Shown piece after piece: positions 35,461-46,186 of a DNA stretch of 64,000 nt. Made by a program: the position numbers and the translations under genes. Position 1 is the first letter of the stretch. Each line of letters begins with the position of its first letter. The notes under the pieces were generated by a model. That model did no database searches. It had not been told where the DNA came from and saw nothing but the letters and a program-made list of their open reading frames with translations. Source of the DNA: Myotis daubentonii (lineage: Eukaryota > Chordata > Mammalia > Chiroptera > Vespertilionidae); the NCBI RefSeq assembly GCF_963259705.1, contig NC_081841.1:86379063-86443062 (forward strand), in the 5' to 3' direction.

Positions 35461-36184
35461 CCCCAATGGGCCATGATCTTCATCATAGCCAAGACTTTGT
35501 AGTAGTTATTGTTTTTCCTCCTCACTCCTTCATATAGATCTCAAGTTAGTGAGTTCATCCTTGAGGAAACTTCTGACCTTTCAGGGTTAGGTGGCCATCT
35601 TACTGTTCCCAGAGACCTGTGTGATGACTCATTGTTGACACTGGTACTGGGTACAGCTTTCTTTGCACAGAACTCTTCTGCGGGTACCTTCATAGGCGGT
35701 CAGGACCACAACCTGTGCCTCTGTCACTGCCACTGAAGCATGAATCTGTTCTAAACTTAAGGTTGCCAAGTGAGAAAAAGGCCTTCCTTCTTCCCTTGAT
35801 CCCATTTTTTTTTAAAGCACTGTCTTAAAGGGGACCTAGAGAGATGCTGTTGTGACTTAACATCATACTAAGATTGTGAAAAGTGTATTTTCAGATTTAA
35901 TATTCATATATAGGGACTAGAGAGGGATCCATGGAGCCTGGTCTGGCAGATAATAAGAAAGGACAAATACTCTACTTCAGTCACCTCTCCTCTGTGACCA
36001 CCAAACTTCTGCTACTGCCTTGTTCTCTAGACAATCTTTTTGCTCAGAATGAATTAATTCCCAGGAGCTTTACAAATCCTTCTGAATAGATATCTGGAGA
36101 TCTCATCTCAGCATTTCAATGAAAATAACTATCTTGTCTAAATCTCAGTAGTAGACATATCCTGGGTGAAAGCTGGAATGTCCA
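35461..36184. other. Unassigned sequence
   Basis: No repeat or exon recognised. The frame 35509-35736 has no domain. Confidence 0.4.
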
Positions 36185-37105
36185 TCTAATCTAATAAAAG
36201 ACAAACATGCAAATTGACTGTACCTTCGCTATGTCTTAAGCCATGCCCACCAGCCAATCAGAGTGACTATATACAAATTAACCCAGCCAAGATGGCAGCC
36301 AGCAGCCATGGAGCTGGGGCGAGCAGGAGGCTTGGTTGCTCCAGTGATGGAGGAAGCCAAGCTTCCTGCCTCCCGGGGCCGGCTCTGAGCTCCACTGAAG
36401 GCAACAAAGTTTCAATTATAGAAGGTAAATAAATCCCAGAATTAAAAAAAAGAAAAAAAGGAGAAGCTGGGGGGCTTGGCCAGTCTGAAAATGGCCCTCA
36501 GCCCCTCACCTAGACTGGCCAGGCACCCCAGTGGGGAACCCCCACCCTAAAAGGGGTGTGGCCAGCCTGAAAACAGCCATCAGCCCCTCACCCAGGCTGG
36601 CCAATCCTCCATGGGGTGAGGGTCTCCACTGGGGGGGGGGGCGCTTGACCAGCCTGAAAACAGACATCAGCCCCTCATCCAGGCTGGCCAGGCACCCCAG
36701 TGGGGACCCTTACCCTGAAGGGGGTGTGACCAGCCTGCAAACAGCCATCAGCCCCTCACCCAGGCTGGCCAATCCTCCATGGGGTGAGGGTCTCCACTGG
36801 GGGGGGGGGCTTGACCAGCCTGAAAACAGACATCAGCCCCTCATCCAGGCTGGCCAGGCACCCCAGTGGGGACCCTCACCCTGAAGGGGGTGTGACCAGC
36901 CTGCAAACAGCCATCAGCCCCTCACCCAGGCTGGCCAATCCTCCATGGGGTGAGGGTCTCCACTGGGGGGGGGGGCTTGACCAGCCTGAAAACAGACATC
37001 AGCCCCTCATCCAGGCTGGCCAGGCACCCCAGTGGGACCCCCACCTAAATCCGGGACACCCTTCAGGGAAAACCAGCCAGCCCCCACCTGTGCACCAGGC
37101 CTCTA
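36185..37105 (+). mobile_element. HeliBat-type Helitron carrying a minisatellite
   Basis: Begins A|TCTAATCTAATAAAAGACAA then ATGCAAATTGACTGTACC, the same subfamily as the fragment at 920. The end reads 'ctgtgcaccaggcctcta', i.e. the usual ...GGCCTCTAG lacking its last G, and is followed at once by the 5' TC of a second Helitron. Most of the interior is the tandem array at 36475-37042. The long frames across it are repeat-generated. No Rep/helicase is present. Confidence 0.75.
36475..37042 (+). repeat. Minisatellite: 166-bp dimeric units of two ~83-bp monomers
   Basis: Unit starts (CTTGACCAGCCTG or CTTGGCCAGTCTG) fall at 36475, 36644, 36810 and 36976, giving periods 169, 166 and 166, with the fourth unit partial. 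Each unit is two related halves: one with 'aaaacagacatcagcccctc' and 'ccaggcaccccagtgggg', the other with 'caaacagccatcagcccctc' and 'ccaatcctccatggggtg' plus a G run. Units 2 and 3 are nearly identical. The 166-bp period is not a multiple of three, against a coding role. Confidence 0.95.
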
Positions 37106-37574
37106 TCCTATATAATAAAAGGGTAATATGCAAATTGACCCTAACAGCAGAAAGACTGAGAATGACTGGTCACTATGACACATACTGACCACCAGGGGAT
37201 AGACACTCAATGCATGAGCTGCCACTAGTGGTCAGTGCGCTCCCACAAGGGGAGCTCTGCTCAGCCACAAGCCAGGCTGACAGCTGCCAGTACAGCGGTG
37301 GTGGTGGGAACCTCTCCCGCCTACTCAGCAGCACTAAGGATGTCAGACTGCAGCTTAGGCCTGCTCCCTGCTGGCAAGTGGACATCCCCGAGGACTCCCG
37401 GGCTTCCAGAGGGATGTCTGATTGCCAGCTTAGGCCCAATCCCCCGGGGAGCGGGCCTAAGCCAGCAGGTGGTCATCCACCGAGGGGACCCAGACTGCAA
37501 GAGGGCACAGGCAGGGCTGAGGAACCGCCCCCCATCCCAAGTGCACACATTTTTGTGCACCGGACCTCTTCTAG
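37106..37574 (+). mobile_element. HeliBat-type Helitron, head-to-tail with the previous one
   Basis: Starts TCCTATATAATAAAAGGGTA (37106) with ATGCAAATTGACC, and ends with the perfect hairpin GTGCACACATTTTTGTGCAC (37541-37560) then CTTCTAG|T. Non-autonomous; the 37235-37684 frames inside have no domain. Its 5' end abuts the 3' end of the Helitron at 36185 with no host DNA between. Confidence 0.9.
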
Positions 37575-38279
37575 TTGTGTTAATAATTGAGAAAAAATCC
37601 CTCCCACCTATTCTGTGGATTCTCAGTGTGTGTCTGTTTCTCTGTATGTGTATATGTATGTGTGTGTACAAAGATGGTTTTTAATTTCTTATAATCTTGC
37701 TTTTCAGCCAAGTTAAATGTATCCTCATGTGCAGAAGACCAATAAATCAGTGGCAAGAGAATATGAAAAGAGCAGTTGGCCCAAGAGCACACAAAGGCAT
37801 CAGCAACTATGAGTATCCTGCCCAGAATGATTCCTATAAAAGTCAGGAAATGAAATGCAAGGTAATAAAAGTTCAGAGTTAGTTACTGGAGCTTGTAAGG
37901 CCTTGATATGCAGTATAGTCCCTCTGCTTTAGACAAACTTCTCTTATTTTCTGGCATTTGAATGAAAATGATTTCTGGCTTTATTACATTTTTAAAATTC
38001 AGCTAAAAGCAATAAAGAAAAGTAGCACATATTTGTGATGTGAATATAAACTATCATTTTAGTGCTCAGCACATCCCATATTCATTCTCACCTTTCATGC
38101 TGTAACTCCAATTCCCATTCATTCATTTGTTTATTCAATAAATATTTATTGAGTAGCCACAGACAATATGTAAGCAAAGGAGTATGATTGTGTTCCAATT
38201 AAGCTGCATTTATAGCCATTGAAATTCTAACTTAATGAAATTGTTACATATTATAAAATGTAAAAAGCATTTTTAGCTT
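37575..38279. other. Unassigned, with (TG)n stretch
   Basis: A TG/TATG-rich run lies at 37627-37668. 'ttcaataaatatttattgag' (38135) is L2-like. Nothing else recognised. Confidence 0.35.
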
Positions 38280-38345
38280 ATAGCTTGCATTTTGATAGTC
38301 AGGGGTTGGATTTGGCTCATGGACTATAGCTTACTGACATCTGTT
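38280..38345. repeat. Possible hAT-Charlie element end
   Basis: 'gttggatttggctcatggac' followed by 'tatagcttactgacatctg' resembles, reversed, a Charlie terminus (CAG..GTCAGCAAACTATGGCCC...). Only one end is visible. Confidence 0.3.
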
Positions 38346-38349
38346 TTAG

Positions 38350-38660
38350 AGAATGTGGCATTTGAGTTCCACTAAAGAATGAGCAGGCGTTTTCCAAGCA
38401 AGCAAATGCATTCTAGGTTGGGGAAATAGCATTTGGCAAAGACATTAGGTGATCAGACATGAGTCCTTTGAAGAGCCATAAATGGCTCTTAGCGTTGGAG
38501 GGGGTGAAAGACACAGGGAAGGAAACTGAAGGATCCCATGTGTCATATTGGGAATTTGTCCTTTACTTGAGTAGGCAGTGGGGAACCATTATGGAATTTG
38601 TGGCATAATGAGGTTTGCATTTTAGAAAGGTCACACTAACAGCAAGTTGAAAAACTTATG
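38350..38660 (+). repeat. Old CR1/L3-like relic
   Basis: 'aggcagtggggaaccattatgg' and 'aggtttgcattttagaaagg' with the upstream 'aaagacattaggtgatcag' follow a familiar ancient repeat; class assignment is uncertain. Confidence 0.25.
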
Positions 38661-38769
38661 AGAATAGTCTAAGAGAGAAGGAAAGAAAATGCGAAAGCAA
38701 TTTTGGTAGCTCAGCAAAAGACACACAGAACTGATCATCTATTAGTTTCATGTCATTCTTTGTCCCCCA

Positions 38770-39065
38770 ACCCCCACGCCATGTCCTTTATTGGCTTAGG
38801 ACCACTGCAGATGATATTCCTTCTTTCTGGATATTATTTACCTTATTTAATTCATTTTTACCTTTTAGGTTTCAGTTTTAATGTCACTTCCCCAGAAAAG
38901 CCTTCATTAACCCTTCACATCAGGATTCACAGCCTAGTGATGCACAAAAATAGGATCTTGTACTTCTCTGTAGCAATGTTTGCCTTCTGCGCTAGATTGT
39001 AAGCTACTTGTCCTCTACTCTATCCCTGTACCTACTTCAGTAGAAGCTTTGTGAATACTTGCAGT
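38770..39065 (+). repeat. L2 relic
   Basis: 'tttaatgtcacttccccaga' with 'aaagccttcattaaccc', then 'gcgctagattgtaagctact' and 'gtacctacttcagtagaag', follow the L2 3' region on the plus strand. Confidence 0.5.
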
Positions 39066-39293
39066 GGCCATGAGGTTGGAAGAGAAGACATCTACCAAGC
39101 AGAATTGACAAGATTTTATCACTGAATGACTTACATGGGATAATATAAGGTTAAAGATAATTTCTAGATTTGGGTGATGAAATTGTTGGTAGAATAAGGA
39201 GAGAATAGAGGATGAAAGTCATGCTTGAGGCAGTTGTGGAAATGTTGATTTTGAAGTGGAATATCTAAAGAGAAATACTAAGAGACTTTTTTT

Positions 39294-39546
39294 AAAATCT
39301 TCACCCAAAGATATTCCCCCCCCCCATTTTTTTTAAAGAGAGAGAAGGGAAGAAAGGGAGAAGAGGGGAAAAGAGAGAGAGAGAAATATCAATTTGAGAG
39401 AACACATCAATTGGTTGTCTCCTAAAAGTTGAAAGTTGGGGCACAGGAGGAACCTGCAACTGAGGCATTCCCTTGGCCAGGAATTGAACCCAAGACCCTT
39501 TGGTCCCAGGGCTGCCACTCTAACCACTGAGCAGACCAGCCAGGGC
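39294..39546 (-). mobile_element. Older Ves-type SINE
   Basis: Minus-strand copy with head complement 'ctaaccactgagcagaccagcc' and the tail dyad 'aaatcttcacccaaagat' at the left, followed by a C run (39317-39326). Flanked by 'actaagagactttttt' (39278) and 'accaagagcctttttt' (39547). Confidence 0.88.
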
Positions 39547-39757
39547 ACCAAGAGCCTTTTTTTCTGCTTCCCACTGGGTTAATGCGATCATTTTACCTCT
39601 GTACTAGTGATTTCAGTAACCTATGTTTTGGTTCCTGTTTTGAATTCTTCCCATCCAACACATGCTAAGATCTAGAGCTCTTTCCCTAGAACATCGCTTC
39701 TATTATGTTATCCCCAGCTTTAGAAGTTGGTTGAAGGCAAACCAAAAGGAATACAAA

Positions 39758-39952
39758 GCCTGGCCTAGTGGCTTAGTTTGTTGAAGTAGCAAAAGTTCAC
39801 TGGTTCTGTTACAGTCAGGGCACCTAACTATGTTGTGGATTTGATGCCCATTCAGAGTGCATATGGAGGCAACTGACTGATGTTTCTCTCTCACATCTCT
39901 CTGTCTCCCTCTCTCTTTCTCAAATCAGTAAACAAATCCTTGGGTGAGGATT
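39758..39952 (+). mobile_element. Older Ves-type SINE, inverted relative to its neighbour
   Basis: Plus-strand copy: 'gcctggcctagtggctta' head, 'ggttctgttacagtcaggg', pyrimidine-rich body and the tail 'aaatccttgggtgaggatt' then A-run. Strongly diverged in the head. With the copy at 39294-39546 it forms an inverted SINE pair about 210 bp apart. Confidence 0.8.
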
Positions 39953-41080
39953 TAAAGAAAAAAAAAGGGGGAATCCAAGTCCCCTTAAATTAATCTTATT
40001 TTTATATTTTGACTAGTTCCTTGAGATATATATTCCCTGGTTAGATTGGTGATCTCACGAGGCCAGACGTGGCTTGTTGGCTTTCCTGACATTTTCACCA
40101 TTCTTTTCTTGTCTTCACTTGTTCTGTCCCTCTGTCTAGAATTCCCTTTTTTGGCCAACCTTAAACTTATCTCCTGCAAAAGACCGATTTAATTTCCATG
40201 ACTTCCTTGATGCCTGTACCCTTCCTTACATTGCTTTAACTCATATGGACTGTTGCTCTGATAATAACAATCCTTTCTCTTTTGGGGAGCCTAGTGAGGG
40301 AAAGCCCCTCATGTGATCTTATTTCATGTATACAGCAGTCCTTCTGAGGTAGTTTTAAACACTTTTTTAAAATATGAAGACCCTAAAACTTTGAAGGTTT
40401 AAAATCAACAGACTCACAGTTGATAAATAGCGGCTCCAGGTCTAACTCTCTACAAGGCCCACACTGCAACTTTCCTATGTTGTAGTGGAAGGATTATTTT
40501 TTTAAATTTAGGCTTATGAAATGTGAAGTTCTCACTTTATTGTTTATTTATTTTTCATCATACCCCACATTTGCTCCCTTTTGGCACTGCCAATCTCTTT
40601 CTTTCCTCTTCTCTGATTTATAACCACATGTTGGATGTGGGAATGAGCCCCTTCTGGGTCCTGGCCTCAGTTTTGCCAGTAAATCACTGTGTAACCCTGG
40701 CCAGCATTTCTCCCTCTGTGGTTTCCTCTTATTTCCTCATCTGTGCCATGAGTGGATTCTCCTGTTTGAGATGTAAAGATCAGCCTAGCTCTCAGGATCT
40801 GATTTCTTCTTGCTCTTCCCTGCCAGGCTTTAGAGGCACATGGGAGGACACCCCATACACCGCCTTTTTTCGTGCCCCTCACATTTCCTTTTATCCATCA
40901 CTACTCTTCTCAATTTTACCATTGTCTCTTGTTCCAGGGCCTTCATGATAATCTTTGTCCTCAGCACACTTCTTTCTATTTCTTTGGCAGAGTGCAGGTG
41001 GTACAAAGGGCTTTCCAGCCTTTGGGATGACTGACCTACTTTTGGGCTGTCTGGAAGACTAATTTCTTAGGGAAACCAAG
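39953..41080. other. Old relics: L2-like 40060-40270, MIR-like 40640-40755
   Basis: 'ctgtctagaattccctttt' with 'cttccttgatgcctgtaccc' suggests L2; 'tgggtcctggcctcagttttg' with 'tatttcctcatctgtgcc' suggests plus-strand MIR. The 141-codon frame 40523-40948 spans these and shows no domain. Confidence 0.4.
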
Positions 41081-41143
41081 GTCTAACAGTGAAACTGATT
41101 AACTGGATTACAGGGGGGATAACTGTGATTGACCATTAATTTA

Positions 41144-41177
41144 TTAATCCCCCATTAATAAATTAATGGGGGATTAA
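41144..41177. repeat. Near-perfect palindrome, 16-bp arms, 2-bp spacer
   Basis: TTAATCCCCCATTAAT (41144-41159) is followed by AA and its exact reverse complement (41162-41177). 'attaatttattaa' also recurs as a direct repeat on both sides. The surrounding 41080-41530 is rich in degenerate 'aactga/ctgact' words but shows no regular period. Confidence 0.95.
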
Positions 41178-41530
41178 TTTATTAAGGACTTGCCTTAGAG
41201 GAAGTCTAGTTAATGGATTAACTGATGGAGGGAATAGTTTAACTGGTTTACAAGAGGACCAACTAACCTGATCATTAATTGACAGGTTGCTTGGTTACCC
41301 TTCAGGTTGACCTGGGACTCATTTGGTGGCAAGCTGGTGACTATTGAGACAGGCTCCTGGTGAACTGACTGGTTGGCCGATGGACTCTCAAGAAGCTTCA
41401 CCATCTAACTGACCCATAATTGGTCTTTGTCTCACCAGGAGGCTGTTAGGCCAGAGAGCTGTACTGGCACCTAACTGACCTCATGACACACTGACTGACA
41501 AGGTCACACTGACTGATGGACCACCCCACT

Positions 41531-42815
41531 GACAAAATCCTGCTTTCATTGGAGCCTAGTTTGGTCAGTTCCAACACATGTCCGATGCTCAACACATGTC
41601 AGGAAAACCAACAGGCCAGGTCTGGCCTCGTGAGGCCAGTTTTCCCCTTCTGAGGTATAGGGAAGCTTGTGTCTGAAGGTCTCACTATCAACTCTTTCTC
41701 ATAGAGTCAGTATAATGTGATGGGCTGGGGCTTGGAAGCCCAGGATGTGGATGTTCCTTTCCCAGGTGAGCGACCACAGGAAATCACAGAGGCTTCTGTG
41801 ACCTCTATTGACTCACCTGAAAAAGGAGAACCCAGGCTGTTTAAAAAAATTAAAATGAGATAATTATGTGACAACACTGAAAACTGAAAAGCAACAGATA
41901 TTTTACAAGTATTGTGGTTGTCATAGAGGTTTTGAGTACAATATCAACACGCAAAAGTTTAAGATTCATTGATAAAATGAGTCTGAAGAAAATAAGAATT
42001 TGTCAGCTTAGGCATTCACTAAAGAAAGTAATTTAGGTATTTATTGAGGATCAGTCATTAGGGATAAGGTAGGTTCAGAGGATGATTTTTAAAAAGGAAA
42101 ATATAATACATGATCCTTGCTCTCCAGAAACTTTTCTTTAAGGCATTTACTGTGAATGTATATCCTCATTATATATAACTAAAAATTTGAATATACGCAT
42201 ATACATACATATATATGTTATTTTTATATATTTAATCTGCTTCATTGTCTTTACTTAAATCTCTACATTGACAATATTCAACTGGCTTGATTTTATTTTA
42301 TAATTTTCTCCTTACCCATATGTCTTCTAGGATTCATCATTTAGTTCAAGCATCCAATGTAGAACCTTGCATGTAAGTAACTAATTAATGTGGAAGAAAG
42401 GACAACAAAAAGGAAGAGAGGGAGAAAGAGAGGAATAGAGAGAGAGGAGAAAAGGGAGGCAGAGACGGAGGAAGAGATAAGGGAAGAAAGAATCTAGGTC
42501 ACTTTTGGTAATGTTTGATTTATTCCCCCTGGAGAATATTCTCAACTGAAGAGAATTTTCAATTTTAGAGTCATAATGTTCATATGTTTAGAGCTCTTCC
42601 TCTTTCCTTGCACATCGATTTATTCTTTGGCTTTTTTCTACATTCTTTGTCTATGGCCTTGGTGATTTATTACTCAAAGTCAATGACTACAACCTTTACT
42701 TAATCAAAAGCCAAGTAAAAAAAATAAAACATTGAGTGAGTAAATAGTGGAAAGAACTATACAGTCAGTGAAATTTCAAGATATGTCCCCCTGACTATGA
42801 AGACTAGGAAAAAGA
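41531..42815. other. Unassigned; purine-rich tract 42405-42495
   Basis: An AG-rich low-complexity run lies at 42405-42495 and AT-rich DNA at 42180-42235. No gene or transposon recognised. Confidence 0.4.
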
Positions 42816-42819
42816 GGTG

Positions 42820-43015
42820 AGCTGCAGCCACAGGGTCTGGGCTTGGAAAATCCCTCTCCAACTACTGGATCTGTGGCGTTAGCTGTGTTACTCAGTGCTT
42901 GTGAGCCTCAATGTCTCATTTATAAAAAGAGAGTAATAATTTCTACTCTGAAGAAATTTGAGAGAATAATAGAAATAATGTACATAAAACAGCATAATAC
43001 CTGGCTCATAGAAGG
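42820..43015 (+). repeat. MIR SINE relic
   Basis: 'cagggtctgggcttgg', 'ttagctgtgttactcagtgc', 'gagcctcaatgtctcattta' and 'agcataatacctggctcata' follow the MIR consensus, plus strand. Confidence 0.6.
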
Positions 43016-43920
43016 AAATAAAAAAATATATAACATGCATGAGTTTTTGTCAATTGAATTTTATAGGTATTATAGATAATAAATCCCTTAGCAATTTAAA
43101 TATAGATATATATACTTGGCTATGAGAAATGCCTGAGAATGTAGTAAGGACATAATATGTATTGATCAATTAATTGAATGCATTACCAAATTGAATGGAT
43201 ATTGAATGCATTTCCAAAACACATGAAATGATTAATAATTATTATTTTATGGTGATATTCCTCTTGGCCAGATATTCACATCTGATTCATTCCACTGGTG
43301 GAGGGAGTAAAACCATGATGCACCATGATATTAAACACAGCTAATTATACTGTTAAAAACAAACAAACAAAAACTAGTCTGAAGAACATAGAAAAAATAC
43401 TACAAGCAGCCAAACCTAGTGAATAACAGCAAGAGAACATTATTGTGAATGGCTGTTTTGTAAATCTGGTAGAATTATTGTAAAATAGCATAAGATCTAT
43501 AATGCAAAACATTGTAAAGACTGGGGGAAACTGAAAGAAAAGTAACCACAAGCATGAAGTGACATAAGGGATGAGGTTTAAGGCAGCAGTGCTCAGTCTA
43601 TCCTCACATGAATTCTGTGTAAGCTAGATGGGCTAAAAGTAGCTTTTCTCAAAAAAATACCCCCAGGTTCCCAGAAAAAGAAACCCATGCTTTCTGTTTG
43701 CCTGGTTTGTGTGTGTACTCATTTCACTATGACTAACTGACCACACACTGAAAATTAGTGACTCTCTGAACGCATAATTAATTCTAGAAATCATCTTTTA
43801 TTCATAAAATTTCTTTCATAACAACACTTCAATGGATGCCTATAGCAGATTCACTTTTCACTCAGACAATGGGTCCACCCAGTTTCTAAAATGTTGAAAA
43901 TCTTCCTTGTCTTCCATAGC
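43016..43920. other. Unassigned sequence
   Basis: No gene or repeat recognised. Confidence 0.4.
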
Positions 43921-43936
43921 ATGAAGAAAGACTGAT

Positions 43937-44150
43937 GCCCTAGCTGGTTTGGCTCAGTGGATAGAGCATCAGCTTGTGGGCTAAAGGGTCCCGGGTTTGA
44001 TTTCAGTCAAGGGCAAATGCCAGGGTTGTGGGCTTGATCCTCAGTAGGGGGCGTGCAGGAGGCAGCTGATCAATGATTTTCTCTCATCATTGATGTTTCC
44101 ATCTCTCTCTCCCTCTCCCTCCTCTCTGAAATCAATAAAAATATATTAGA
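43937..44150 (+). mobile_element. Ves SINE with expanded microsatellite tail
   Basis: Plus-strand copy with head 'gccctagctggtttggctca', A and B boxes, body 'tcagtagggggcgtgcagg' and tail AATCAATAAAAATATATT. The tail continues into the microsatellite at 44158. 'gaaagactgat' before it (43926-43936) recurs as 'gaaagaactgat' after the microsatellite (about 44286-44297). Confidence 0.93.
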
Positions 44151-44152
44151 TG

Positions 44153-44153
<1 letters not shown>

Positions 44154-44218
<65 letters not shown>

Positions 44219-44219
44219 A

Positions 44220-44291
<72 letters not shown>

Positions 44292-44292
44292 A
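44154..44292. repeat. Compound microsatellite (AG)n-(AAAG)n
   Basis: Uninterrupted (AG)n runs to about 44214, then (AAAG)n to 44292. It grew from the A-rich tail of the preceding SINE. A 105-codon minus-strand frame (44146-44463) arises only from this run. Confidence 0.98.
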
Positions 44293-44300
44293 CTGATGCT

Positions 44301-44540
44301 GCCTGGCCAGTGTTATTAAGTGGTTTGGCATTGACCTATGAACCAGGAGGTCATGGTTTGATTCCCCAGTCAGGGAACATGTCCTGGTTGCAGGCTTGGT
44401 CCCCATGTTTGGGGGGGGGGGGCGGAGGGGGTGGTGGTGCTGGTGTGTGCAGGAGGCAGTCAATCAATGATTCTTTCCTCTTCCTTCCTCACTGAAATCA
44501 TTAAAAATATATTTTATAAAACAAATTTTAAAAAAAGAGA
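44301..44540 (+). mobile_element. Ves-type SINE with poly-G interruption
   Basis: Older-subfamily head 'gcctggccagtg', 'cgacctatgaaccagg'-like segment, a G-rich expansion at 44409-44436, and tail AATCATTAAAAATATATTTT. 'aagaactgatgct' (44288-44300) and 'aagactgatgct' (44541-44552) flank it. Confidence 0.9.
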
Positions 44541-44552
44541 AAGACTGATGCT

Positions 44553-45960
44553 GTCCTGTACAAAAGTGTGCCTGCCCATGATGGTTTGCCCAGCGTTCCT
44601 TCCACTTGGGCGCATTGGTTTCCAGTTGGCAGGCTGCTTGTGCTCACTGTGACTCTTTCCTATCATATCACAAGCTATAGAACAACTGAGTTTAAAACCC
44701 CGTCTTTAACTGAAAACCTAAACCTTCAGGACTCTTTCATTTCTTTTTATATATATTTTTTTCCATTCTGAACAGAAAGGGATTACAGAAAGGGAAGAAA
44801 ACGGATCCTATTGCACATATTGGCTGCAGTCCTTTGGTTTTGTACAGGAGCCCTCCAAATTCCACCATCGGATGTCAATGAACTGAGCATCCGAGCATAT
44901 TTGTAGGAGCCAGGGCTTAGGCCACCTGAACATATCTGATATCTCTCTTTGGGGAGTTTGCACATTTTCTTACAAATAGAGCTACTTTTAAATCCTTCTA
45001 CTATACAATGAGTTCATGTGGGGACAGACATTCCTTACTCAATACCACTCCTTTGCGGAGACTTTAAAGGCTGATTATGCTTACCTTGTTTATAGGATTG
45101 GTGGTATCAAATGTTGCTCTAACATTGATTTGTATTTATGTAAGCACTGGTATGATAACTTATATACTTAAACCAATCTTTTGTGTGTGTGTTTTCTCCT
45201 GGGTTACAAAGCTTATGACCTGTTATGCCATACTGAGGCATAAAAAAAGAAAATTGATAGTCACATTACAGGCTTGGAATGTATGTTTAATAATGTGTTC
45301 CTGGGAACCTCAAAGGTCTAACTGAGCTCTACCAATTGTTTACAATTTCCATCTCCTTTCTCCTCCCTTTCTTCCTTCCTCAACTCAGACATGACACTTG
45401 CATTGGTTAATATCAGAATTGTTTGATTTTAAAAAGAGGTTTCCAGTTTTTCATTTCCTTTTCCAACAAACATTTTATGTATGTGCAGTTCTGCTCTAAT
45501 ATGTCTTTTGAGGTTTATGAGAAAATTAAGGTTAAGCAGCCCCTGAATTGTAAGAACTACAGATTTGGGGTAGGGTGGCAAAAACAGAAGCATCATCTAC
45601 CCCAGGCAGCCACTTGCCTGAAATTTCTTCAGGACCCTGACAACCACACACTAAATTATGCAGAAGTCTGTTGTCACTGCTGTTGGTTCCAATGACTTGA
45701 TGGCAAGACGTCCATGAAAAAGCCAAGTAACTGATCCCAATTTTATTAGTATCTGAGAAAGAAGATATCATTATGAGATAGTGTATTGGGGGCTGGAGCC
45801 ATAACATGAAGGAAAATCACAGGAAATATTGCATATCAAAATTGAAAACATTCCAAGAATCCAAAGCATTTGCTTGTAACCTGTTTTCTACCTTTGGAAT
45901 TAGCATAAGACACACTAATAATAATAAAAATAAAAAGGTATTTTTTTGTTAATACTTACC
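44553..45960. other. Unassigned; hydrophobic frame 45077-45325
   Basis: An 82-codon plus frame starts MLTLFIGLVVSNVALTLIC with two hydrophobic stretches, but no family is recognised and the DNA is ordinary AT-rich sequence; hydrophobic frames are common in T-rich DNA. The rest is unassigned. Confidence 0.35.
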
Positions 45961-45964
45961 CAAG

Positions 45965-46184
45965 AATATTTTTCCATTGCTTTTTAGGAAGAGTGGAAAG
46001 AAGTGGGGAGAGGGAGAGAGAGAGAGAGAAATATCAATGTGAGAGAGACACATTGATAGGTTGCTTTCTGATAGGGGCAAGGGGATTAAACCTGCAACTC
46101 AGGTACTTGCCCTTGACTGAAAATTTGACCTGAGACCCTTTGGTACCTGGCAAGCTCTCGCTACTGATAAACACCAGCCAGGGC
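45965..46184 (-). mobile_element. Older Ves-type SINE abutting a Helitron
   Basis: Minus-strand copy: purine-rich 'gagagggagagagagag' tail region, 'atatcaatgtgagagagac', and a diverged head ('aaacaccagccagggc' complement). Its head end lies 2 bp from the Helitron start at 46187. Confidence 0.85.
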
Positions 46185-46186
46185 AA

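Noticed and set aside
36475..37042. CRISPR-like regular repeats
   Set aside because: Repeats are contiguous 166-bp dimers without unique spacers, in a vertebrate Helitron.
36531..37188. Long proline/glycine-rich open frames of 117 and 134 codons
   Set aside because: They arise from the tandem array; the 166-bp period shifts frame at every unit, so no protein repeat is maintained.
37210..37684. Overlapping frames of 116-149 codons on both strands
   Set aside because: They lie across Helitron 37106-37574 and run past its end; GC-rich composition explains them and no domain is visible.
40523..40948. 141-codon frame, plus strand
   Set aside because: Spans an MIR-like relic and has no domain; serine/leucine/phenylalanine-rich from pyrimidine-rich DNA.
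44146..44463. 105-codon serine/leucine/phenylalanine frame, minus strand
   Set aside because: Translation of the (AG)n-(AAAG)n microsatellite.
45077..45325. Hydrophobic 82-codon frame, possible membrane protein
   Set aside because: Hydrophobicity follows from T-rich codons; no known family, splice sites or start context.
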